A DNA stretch of 35,044 nt from Lachnospiraceae bacterium UBA7160. GTDB taxonomy: Bacteria; Bacillota; Clostridia; Lachnospirales; Lachnospiraceae. The translations under genes and the position numbers were made by a program. The stretch covers positions 1 to 35,044 of the forward strand of contig DKWE01000098.1 in NCBI GenBank assembly GCA_002491565.1, read 5' to 3'. Below, piece after piece: positions 7,738-15,101 of this stretch (positions are counted from its first letter, which is position 1; each line of letters starts with the position of its first letter). The notes under the pieces are model-generated. The model saw nothing but the letters and a program-made list of their open reading frames with translations. It had not been told where the DNA came from and did not search any database.

Positions 7738-9738
7738 ATGGCGGCGGAGATTTTCGAGTTGTTTAAATGGCTGTTTGGGGAGGACGTGCCGGAAGTGGTG
7801 CGGAAGGACAAGCACAGCACAAACGCAAAGAGTACGGGTGCCAAAAGCGCAAGTGCAAAGGGCAGGAAGACGGCGAAGCGTAAGGAACCGGACGAGGACG
7901 AGACCTTAGCGAAGCTGCATCAGAACGCGCAGCGCACGCCGGAGCAGAACGTGCAGGCATTCCGGAGATACGTGGAGAGGAAGATGATGAAATATGGGTC
8001 TTCTTCCTATTATATGGCGGATACGTGGGACAAGGATTACTTCAGCGGAGAAGCACAGTTTATGAAGGATCTGGAAGTGGCGGGACCAATGCATGTCAAG
8101 ATCACGCGCAATGCCCATTACCTGCATGAAATGACAGACGAACAGATTCTGTGCTACTATTCTCTTGTGCACGCATTCCAGGAAAATCAGATTCCGAAAT
8201 GCCAGATTTTTTATGCACGCTATTATATGCTGGAGGTCGCAAACCAGATTTATCAAAATACTGCAGCGGAGGCGTGGGAAGCGCTTCTGGTCTTTTGGAC
8301 CAGGCTGCGCAAGGCGAAAAAGCTGGGGGTAAGCGATCCATATTTTATCAATCTGTGCAGCCTGTTTTCTGTCGCGCATCCGGAGCTTGCAGTACAGGTT
8401 GCAGACGATCTGGCGGAAACCGGCTGCCGCGAGTATGGCGGACGGCTGTACGCGCAGATTAAAGATGGGGATTACTCGGAGGCCGGGCAGTATGTCCGCA
8501 GCTACGCGCGTCTCTTGAAGGCAGAGGAAATGTTCGGGGAAGAAGAATTCCGGGTGCACACCTGGAAGGCGTTCCCGGAGGTGTTTGCCGCGCTGGAGGA
8601 AGCGTTTGGGAAAGCTGTTTTCTGTAAGATGGTACTGGATGGGAGAGTGAAGGAACACTGGCTTGATACGTATCCGGTAGGGCGTGATTCGGAGGCGGAA
8701 GCCGAGGACATTCTGGTGACGGATTACTGTACGTTCCGCTATAAGCTGGCAGGGCGCTGGGTGCGGACGGGCTATGAGCTGTCAGAACTTGCGCAGGATT
8801 TTTTGAAAATGGTACATCTGTATACGGAATCTTTTTTCCGCGAGTATTTTCTGTGTCCGAAGCGGAAGCGGTCGGCAGCGCGCGTGCTGGGCAAGTCTTA
8901 TGTGTACACGAGCAGTTCCACCAAAATGGTGGAGCGTGCGAAAAAGATGCTGGAGGACCCTCGCTTTGAGCAGGCTATTGCTGAGGGCGTGAGGGAATAC
9001 ATACGGAAAAACCAGATCGTACTGCCAGTCAAAGAAAAGAAGAAAACAAAGAGCGAAGAGCTCTACGAGATGGACCATGAGGGGATCGAAGCCTCCGGTA
9101 CTATTGATCTTGCTCTGCTTGCGAAAGCGCGTCAGGACGCGGAATCGGTGCTGTCGATGCTGCATGACGGAGAAATCGACTATACACAGGAGGACGCGGC
9201 CAGAAGCAGCAGAAAGCTGACAGAGGAGGAAGCTGGAAACGTAAGGACACTGGCAGACGGAAATACAGTAAACGGAATTTCAGCAAGCGAAAGTGCAGCA
9301 GGTAGGAATACAACGGACAGAAATGTGTCGGAGACGGAGCGCCATGGCGCGGAGATGGCAGCCTGCAGGATATCAGGCGGGGAAAAGCATGGAGAAGGGA
9401 AATTCACTGCCGCTGCAGAATGCACGGAGGGAAACGGAGACAGCACAGGAAAGGTAAGTGCTGTCAACTCGGGAATGGCAGAGAGCGCGGGAGCGGAGGA
9501 ATCCGAAAATGTGATATTTACGCCGGAGGAGCAGGCATATCTGCACTGCCTCCTGGCAGAAGACGTTTCCGGCGCACGGACAATCTGCCGGACTGCGCGC
9601 ATGCCGGAAAATGTGATGTTTCGCAACATCAACCAGAAAGCGCTGGATCTCTTTGAGGATGTTCTGCTGGAACGGACAGAGGATGGAATTGAAATCCTCG
9701 AGGACTACCGGGCGGAGCTGGAGCGCCGGCTTGGATAA
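7738..9738 (+). CDS. TerB_N/TerB_C domain-like protein of a BrxD/BrxHI-type operon
   Basis: The start was set at ATG 7738, which has AGGAAGG six bases upstream; an in-frame GTG at 7693 would add 15 residues. The 666-aa product is soluble. About residues 85-290 resemble a TerB N-terminal domain (HEMTDEQILCYYSLVHAF, then QIFYARYYMLEVANQIY, then EAWEALLVFWTRLRK). The last ~70 residues (FTPEEQAYLHCLL, later NINQKALDLFEDVLLE, then EILEDYRAELERRL) resemble the TerB C-terminal domain. A lysine/arginine-rich N-terminal stretch (residues ~20-50) and a Ser/Glu/Gly-rich linker (~500-590) look disordered. No nuclease motif was seen. TerB_N/C proteins are known beside ATPases and superfamily II helicases in predicted stress or DNA-processing loci, which matches the next two genes. 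The domain calls come from pattern memory. Confidence 0.68.
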   Translation: MAAEIFELFKWLFGEDVPEVVRKDKHSTNAKSTGAKSASAKGRKTAKRKEPDEDETLAKLHQNAQRTPEQNVQAFRRYVERKMMKYGSSSYYMADTWDKDYFSGEAQFMKDLEVAGPMHVKITRNAHYLHEMTDEQILCYYSLVHAFQENQIPKCQIFYARYYMLEVANQIYQNTAAEAWEALLVFWTRLRKAKKLGVSDPYFINLCSLFSVAHPELAVQVADDLAETGCREYGGRLYAQIKDGDYSEAGQYVRSYARLLKAEEMFGEEEFRVHTWKAFPEVFAALEEAFGKAVFCKMVLDGRVKEHWLDTYPVGRDSEAEAEDILVTDYCTFRYKLAGRWVRTGYELSELAQDFLKMVHLYTESFFREYFLCPKRKRSAARVLGKSYVYTSSSTKMVERAKKMLEDPRFEQAIAEGVREYIRKNQIVLPVKEKKKTKSEELYEMDHEGIEASGTIDLALLAKARQDAESVLSMLHDGEIDYTQEDAARSSRKLTEEEAGNVRTLADGNTVNGISASESAAGRNTTDRNVSETERHGAEMAACRISGGEKHGEGKFTAAAECTEGNGDSTGKVSAVNSGMAESAGAEESENVIFTPEEQAYLHCLLAEDVSGARTICRTARMPENVMFRNINQKALDLFEDVLLERTEDGIEILEDYRAELERRLG

Positions 9739-9815
9739 AAGTTCTGCTCTATACAGGCAGTCCTGCCGCCTGAGAGTGGCGGGGGCGGGAGCAGGTATTT
9801 TGCAGTTATTTCTAT

Positions 9816-9920
9816 GGAGGGTGTCGCAAAATAGCAGAAAGCTACAAGTAATGGTACATGGTCGCTCGGCCAACTACCTGAGCTTGTTCCCCAACTGCGT
9901 TTTGCAACACTCTCCAGTTT
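9816..9920. repeat. Palindromic repeat element, copy 1, terminator-like
   Basis: The left arm GGAGGGTGTCGCAAAA (9817-9832) and right arm TTTTGCAACACTCTCC (9900-9915) are inverted repeats with two G-T-type mismatches; the right arm is followed by AGTTTTT. The left end GGTGTcGCAAAATAGcaGAAAGC matches 20 of 23 bases of a second element at 27443. The loop of about 67 nt differs between the copies. It may be a small mobile palindrome that also terminates transcription. Confidence 0.6.
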
Positions 9921-9972
9921 TTCCATAAGAGGATGGCGGCAGAATAAGGTATTGCGGCAGACGAAAAATTTG

Positions 9973-10001
9973 TTGCATGCGAGGGTGAGAACAGCTATAA
10001 T
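9973..10001 (+). promoter_or_regulatory. Sigma-A promoter for the ATPase gene
   Basis: TTGCAT (9973-9978) and TATAAT (9996-10001) are separated by exactly 17 bp, with an AT-rich stretch after the -10. It is 46 bp upstream of the ATPase ATG and downstream of the terminator-like palindrome, so the ATPase and helicase genes can be transcribed without the TerB-like gene. Confidence 0.65.
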
Positions 10002-10046
10002 AAAAAGATAAATGCAAAAACGCGCGTGGTACCGGGAGGAAGAGAC

Positions 10047-11408
10047 ATGGCAAAGGCAATCAACCAACGAATCGCAAAGAATATACTGCATGCACTGGCG
10101 GGCGGCACTGTACCGGATAACGGACTTCAATACATAGCGGTAGGCCGCAGGGACGAGGTAGAAGCCTTTACCAGGGATATGGACAAAATTGAGGAGGGAT
10201 ACTCGACCTTCCGGCTGCTGGAGGGGCCGTATGGCTCCGGCAAGAGCTTTATGTCCAAGCTGATCAAAAATGAGGCATTGCTGCGCGGCTTTGTGGTGCT
10301 GGAGTGTGAGCTGGCTCCGGAGCGGAAGCTGTGCGGGACGAAGCGAGAGGGCCTTGAGACCTACAAATGCCTGATGGCAAAGGCGAGCACGCGGACCTGT
10401 CCTACAGGGGGGGCCTTAGAGGAACTGCTGGACGGCTATCTGTACAGCCTGGAGGAGCAGGCCCGGCAGCCGGGGCTTCCAGAACGCGCGCAGCAGAATG
10501 GGCGGACCGAGGAGGAAGAGGTCTGTGAGGAGGTGCTGCTGTCCTGCGCGTCGCTTCGGAAACTCATTGAGAACTTGCCGCACGGATTTGATTTTTATCA
10601 TGTATTTTGCCGCTATGCGAGAAGCTGGGTGACGCATGATGAGGATGGTGTCGCGGCTGCCATGCGCTGGTTTCGCGGGGAGTATCAGACGAAGACAGAG
10701 GCGAAGCGTGCACTGCAGGCGAGCGATATCGTCACCGATGAGAACTGGTTTTCCTATATCAAGATCTGGGCGGTGCTGGTGCGCGAGATCGGCTATCAGG
10801 GGCTGTATGTGATTCTGGACGAGCTGACGCAGATCACACGGAATATCACAAACGCGATCACACGGGAGCACAATTTTGAGCGTCTGCTTTCTATGTACAA
10901 TGACTGTTACGGAAGCGACGCCCGCTACATGGGCATTGTGCTGTGCGGGATTCCATCGTCGATCCACGATACGAAGCGCGGGATTTTTTCCTATGAGGCG
11001 CTGCGCAGCCGTCTGGATGTGTCGAAGCTGCAGGGCAGCGAGCTGTACAATTCCCCGATCATCAAGCTGTCGATGCTCACCAAGGAAGAGTTTGTCGCGC
11101 TGATCGGCAAGCTGGATGCGATGTATGCCATGGTGCATCAGGGAGAGCAGGAGACCTATTTTTCGGAGGAAGAGCAGATTGCGTTTGTGACGTATGAATA
11201 CCGGAGGATTGCGGCGGCGAACCATCTGACCCCGCGGGAATTTATCCGGGACTTCCTGACGATTCTGGATCTGAAGGCGACGAGCCGCCCGCAGGATGGC
11301 ATGCGGGAGTTTTTAGGCGGAGGTATCCATATGACGGAGTCCATGATCGGCGCGGGAGAACGGGAGAGCGCCGCGGGGGCGGGGAAATATGAGAATTTTT
11401 CGCTGTAA
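10047..11408 (+). CDS. BrxD-like (DUF2791) P-loop ATPase
   Basis: The ATG at 10047 follows GGGAGGAAG; an in-frame GTG at 10026 is less likely. The 453-aa protein starts with a short helical segment (INQRIAKNILHALAGGTVP) and then GLQYIAVGRRDEVEAF. Walker A is GPYGSGKS (residues 60-67) and Walker B is GLYVILDE (residues 252-259). A later arginine-containing segment (CGIPSSIHDTKRGIFSYEALRSRL) could supply a finger or sensor. This is the family called BREX system ATP-binding protein, BrxD. Members act beside Lhr-like helicases (BrxHI) in type 2 BREX and in stand-alone loci. Here the neighbours are a TerB-like protein and a helicase, with no BREX methylase or PglZ in the window. It likely acts on DNA or as a loader for the helicase (inference). 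Confidence 0.82.
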   Translation: MAKAINQRIAKNILHALAGGTVPDNGLQYIAVGRRDEVEAFTRDMDKIEEGYSTFRLLEGPYGSGKSFMSKLIKNEALLRGFVVLECELAPERKLCGTKREGLETYKCLMAKASTRTCPTGGALEELLDGYLYSLEEQARQPGLPERAQQNGRTEEEEVCEEVLLSCASLRKLIENLPHGFDFYHVFCRYARSWVTHDEDGVAAAMRWFRGEYQTKTEAKRALQASDIVTDENWFSYIKIWAVLVREIGYQGLYVILDELTQITRNITNAITREHNFERLLSMYNDCYGSDARYMGIVLCGIPSSIHDTKRGIFSYEALRSRLDVSKLQGSELYNSPIIKLSMLTKEEFVALIGKLDAMYAMVHQGEQETYFSEEEQIAFVTYEYRRIAAANHLTPREFIRDFLTILDLKATSRPQDGMREFLGGGIHMTESMIGAGERESAAGAGKYENFSL

Positions 11409-11637
11409 CTTGTGTCAAGATACGGTCAGGGAGTCCAATACTTAGTGAACATTCAGTTCGCATCAGCTGAGGAGTAAATGCGGACACACGGAGAGCAAGT
11501 ATTGTGGCAGTGGTTTTTCCGTGACGTGTATGATACGGACTGGGCTCACAGGTCTGGTACAACGTTGCGTGAAGGTGTCATTGGATCGAGACGGGATTTA
11601 TTGTTAGAAGACGCGCAGAGGGGAGGGGCAGGATGGC

Positions 11638-13806
11638 ATGACCGAGCGGGAAGCGTATGAGAGTTTCGCGGATTTTATTCAGGATTATATCTACGAGAAG
11701 AAGTGGGAGCACCTGAATTCGATGCAGATCCGTGCGGCGGAGCTGATCGGGCTCGGAACGCACAATCTGCTGCTCACGGCGGGAACGGCAATGGGCAAGA
11801 CGGAAGCGGCGTTCATGCCGGCGATCTCGCAGATTTACCGCCGCCGGAGGGACAGCGTGGGCATCCTGTACATCAGTCCGCTGAAAGCGCTGATCAATGA
11901 CCAGTTTACGCGAATTGAGGAAATGCTGGCGGGGACGGGGCTCCGGATCACAAAATGGCACGGCGACGCGTCGGTCTCGAAGAAGGAGCGGCTGCTTTCG
12001 ATGCCCGGCGGGATTCTGCAGACGACGCCGGAATCGCTGGAGGCAATGCTGTGCAGGCACCCGGAAAATGTCCGCATCCTGTTTTCCAGCCTGGAATACG
12101 TCATTATCGATGAGATTCACTATTTCATGAACAGCCAGAGAGGATTGCAGCTTCTCGCGGCGCTGGAGCGGGTGCAGCGTTTGATTGGAAGGAAGCCGCT
12201 TCGCATTGGCCTGTCTGCGACGATCCGCAATACAAAGACAGCGCTTGGTTATCTGAACGCGGGGACCGGACGCGAGGGGGAGGTCGTCGATTATCAGGAG
12301 GAATGCCGCAGGTACGTGGTGTCGGTTTCTGTGACACAGACCGGGCGCGACGAATATCCGGAGGAATACATCGGCAGGCTGTTGGAGGAGTCGCGCGGAA
12401 AGCGCGCCCTGCTGTTTACGAATTCGCGGCGGGAGTGTGAGATCCTGATTGCGCGGGTGAAGGATTTGGCGCTTGCAAACGGGATGCCGGACTGCTATTA
12501 TGTTCACCACGGCAGCATTTCCAAGGATCTGCGCGAGGAGACGGAACTGGCGATGAAGCAGGCGGAGGGCCCGGTGCTGACCGGGACAACGCTGACGCTG
12601 GAGCTGGGTATTGACATTGGAGATCTGGATCTGGTCATCCAGGCGGCGCAGCCGATGTCAATTTCCAGCATGGTGCAGCGTGTCGGGCGGAGCGGGAGAC
12701 GGACGAGGTGTTCTGCGATCGCGTTCCATCTGCGTTGCCTGCGGTCGGACGGGTCGATCGAAGGGGTGAGCCTCGGGCTGGTCCGGACAATTGCGATGAT
12801 AGAGCTGTATTTCCGGGAGCAGTATCTGGAAGAGGTGCGGGCCGAGGGCTGGCCGTTCAATCTGCTCGTCCATGAGATCCTGGCCGCGATCTGCGAGAAA
12901 GGCTGTATGCGGCCCCCGGTGCTCGCGGAGAGCGTGCTGGAGCTTGGCATTTTCCGGAATGTGACGCAGGCGCAGCTCGCATCGGTGCTGCGGGAGCTGA
13001 TTGCAAAAGATGTGCTGATGGTGTATGAAGACGGAGCCATCGGATTGTCAGATACGGGAGAACGCTTCTGCAACCGGATGGACTTCTATGCAGTTTTTGA
13101 GGCAGAAGAAAGCTTTGTGGTGCGCTGCGGGGAGCAGGAAATCGGAGCGCTCGATAAGCCCTATAAAAAGGACACCTGCTTTTTCCTTGCCGGAAAGACC
13201 TGGCGGGTGGTCGGCTGTGACCTGAAGAAGAAGCGCATTGATGTGGTACCGGATGAGACAGCCTCGGCAGCGATTACGTTTAGCAGCAGCGGGATGCGTC
13301 AGACGGATCAGCGGACGATGGAAAAGATTCATGAGATCCTGGACTCAGACCGGAGGTATCAGTATCTGGATGAGGAAGCGGACGAGCTGCTTCTGGCAAC
13401 AAGGCATCTGGCGGAGAGATACCGGCTGACAGAGCTTTTGACGGAGGAGGACGGGACAGACAATGTGCTGATCTTTCCGTGTGCTGCAACCGATGCGATC
13501 CGCACGCTGCAGTGCCTGCTCGGCGCGCACCGGATTCCCTGCGAGCGGTTGTTTCTGGACGGAACCTTGTACGGGATCCGCGTGTTTGCGATGACGAAGG
13601 AACGGCTGGCGCGGCGGCTTAAGAGGCTGGGCAGAAGCCTGGCATTTGTGCCGGAGGAGTACCTGCTGCAGAGATTCCGGAAGGCGGGGAAATATTTTGA
13701 ATATCTGCCGGATGATCTGAAGTATCTGGAGATCTGCCGGGATGTGCTCGACATTGGGGGCGCACTGCAGATCGCAGAGGAGATTGTGGAAGTGTTTGCG
13801 CAATGA
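11638..13806 (+). CDS. BrxHI/Lhr-like DEAD/DEAH-box helicase
   Basis: This 722-aa superfamily II helicase has Q-region LNSMQIRAAELIG, Walker A GTAMGKTEA (residues 49-57), DEIH box (158-161), motif III LSATI, and motifs V and VI GTTLTLELGIDIGD and QRVGRSGRRT (347-356). The second half continues with Lhr-type sequence (winged helix and later domains, with RCGEQEIG and TWRVVGCDLKKKRIDVVPDE). It is about half the length of full Lhr (~1400-1500 aa) and fits the BrxHI size. The ATG at 11638 follows GGGGAGGGG. It ends one base into a possible overlapping start of the AEC gene. With the ATPase it forms the BrxD-BrxHI pair. A role in phage defence or DNA repair is inference from families. Confidence 0.85.
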   Translation: MTEREAYESFADFIQDYIYEKKWEHLNSMQIRAAELIGLGTHNLLLTAGTAMGKTEAAFMPAISQIYRRRRDSVGILYISPLKALINDQFTRIEEMLAGTGLRITKWHGDASVSKKERLLSMPGGILQTTPESLEAMLCRHPENVRILFSSLEYVIIDEIHYFMNSQRGLQLLAALERVQRLIGRKPLRIGLSATIRNTKTALGYLNAGTGREGEVVDYQEECRRYVVSVSVTQTGRDEYPEEYIGRLLEESRGKRALLFTNSRRECEILIARVKDLALANGMPDCYYVHHGSISKDLREETELAMKQAEGPVLTGTTLTLELGIDIGDLDLVIQAAQPMSISSMVQRVGRSGRRTRCSAIAFHLRCLRSDGSIEGVSLGLVRTIAMIELYFREQYLEEVRAEGWPFNLLVHEILAAICEKGCMRPPVLAESVLELGIFRNVTQAQLASVLRELIAKDVLMVYEDGAIGLSDTGERFCNRMDFYAVFEAEESFVVRCGEQEIGALDKPYKKDTCFFLAGKTWRVVGCDLKKKRIDVVPDETASAAITFSSSGMRQTDQRTMEKIHEILDSDRRYQYLDEEADELLLATRHLAERYRLTELLTEEDGTDNVLIFPCAATDAIRTLQCLLGAHRIPCERLFLDGTLYGIRVFAMTKERLARRLKRLGRSLAFVPEEYLLQRFRKAGKYFEYLPDDLKYLEICRDVLDIGGALQIAEEIVEVFAQ

Positions 13807-13859
13807 ATTTCATACTATGTATTGGTTCCGGTTTATCCGGGTTAGGGAAAGGGTACGGT

Positions 13860-14807
13860 ATGGAAAACCTGATTTTTACATTCAATGCGATTGCGCCGCT
13901 GTTTTTTCTGATGGTGCTCGGCTATGTTCTGGTCAACTACACGCGTCTTGCAGACCGGGCGCTCTGTAAGAAGGCAAATGCACTCGTATTCAACGTATTT
14001 CTTCCGTGCATGCTGTTTAAAAATGTCAGCCAGAGCAATATCAGCGAGCAGGTTCCGGTAAAACTCTGTGTGTTTGCGGCGGGCAGCCTGCTGGTGCTGT
14101 TTGTGCTGCTGTGTCTGTTTGTGCCGCGTATTATCCGGAAGGAAAATCAGCAGGGGGTCGTGATTCAGGCCATCTTCCGCAGCAACTATGTGATTTTTGG
14201 CGTTGCGGTTGTGGAGAATATGTACGGCGCAGAACATACGGTTACTGCGGCGGTTCTAAGCGCGATTCTCGTGCCGATGTACAATTTCCTCGCAGTGCTT
14301 GCGCTGTCGATGTTCGGGGAGAAACGGGAGCATGACTGGGGGAAAATCATCCGGAATATTTTGAAGAATCCGTTGATTCTCGCATCTCTGCTCGGCATTT
14401 TTTGTTCGCTGCTGCATGTGAAGCTGCCGACTGCTGTGAAAACGACGGTTGCGGATCTTGCAAAGCTGGCGACGCCGATCGCGTTCCTGATTCTCGGCGG
14501 AGATATGGACTTTTCAAAGGTGAAGGGGAATCTGAAGCTTGCAGGCGGCGTGCTTTTTGTGAAGCTCGTAGCACTGCCTGCGCTGATGATTCCGATCCTG
14601 GTGCTGATGGGGTACCGCGATTCGGAGCTTCTGGCGGCGGCGCTCGCCTATCAGACGCCGGTCGCAGTTTCCAGCTATATCATGGCACAGCAGGCAGGCG
14701 CCGACGATCAGCTTGCGGGCCAGCTGGTAGTCTTCAGCTCCGCGCTTTCGATAGTGACCTTGTTTGTCACGATCTTTTTGCTGCGGGAGATGGGGATGCT
14801 TGCCTGA
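13860..14807 (+). CDS. AEC family transporter
   Basis: This 315-aa integral membrane protein has about 10 helices and begins MENLIFTFNAIAPLFFLMVLGYVL, typical of the auxin efflux carrier (AEC) family, with the two five-helix halves visible. ATG 13860 was preferred over the in-frame ATG at 13803, which overlaps the helicase stop, because it has AGGGAAAGGG upstream and gives the family's normal N-terminus. Bacterial members export or import organic acids such as malate; the substrate is unknown. It lies only 53 bp after the helicase gene with no terminator between them, so it may be co-transcribed, but its role looks unrelated. Confidence 0.85.
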   Translation: MENLIFTFNAIAPLFFLMVLGYVLVNYTRLADRALCKKANALVFNVFLPCMLFKNVSQSNISEQVPVKLCVFAAGSLLVLFVLLCLFVPRIIRKENQQGVVIQAIFRSNYVIFGVAVVENMYGAEHTVTAAVLSAILVPMYNFLAVLALSMFGEKREHDWGKIIRNILKNPLILASLLGIFCSLLHVKLPTAVKTTVADLAKLATPIAFLILGGDMDFSKVKGNLKLAGGVLFVKLVALPALMIPILVLMGYRDSELLAAALAYQTPVAVSSYIMAQQAGADDQLAGQLVVFSSALSIVTLFVTIFLLREMGMLA

Positions 14808-15101
14808 GGCCAGACGCAGCGTGACCAGTTTGGACATCTGCTCAGAATTTTCACAGACACAAGCAATAGCCATGAAAATACTTCACTCCAGCCGATGTTA
14901 AGCGAATGGCCACTGGATATTCAATACCCTTTGGTGCCGGGATTTTATTATAAATGAGGAAAATTATTACGTTCTGTTTTAGTTGACACGAAGCGAACAT
15001 CCATATGATGTACAGGGCTCTCGCGGGATAGTAACTGCGGAACAGTTAATAGTTTGGGTATCGTTTGACGGAAATATTACAACATAGAGGAGGATCAGAA
15101 A

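Larger units (their letters stand above)
9739..10046. other. Long gap inside the TerB-like operon
   Basis: The 308 bp between the first and second genes of the unit hold no gene. They contain the palindromic element at 9816-9915, followed by a T-run, and then a strong promoter at 9973-10001. The gap therefore looks like an insertion that split the operon, or a built-in second control point. Confidence 0.6.

Noticed and set aside
11478..11660. 60-codon frame between the ATPase and helicase genes, with GAGGAG close to its ATG
   Set aside because: The spacing to ATG is too short and its end translates the helicase ribosome binding site and start region. A real small gene cannot be fully excluded.
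7738..13806. Complete BREX system
   Set aside because: No PglZ, BrxC, methylase, BrxA or BrxB gene is present around the ATPase and helicase.
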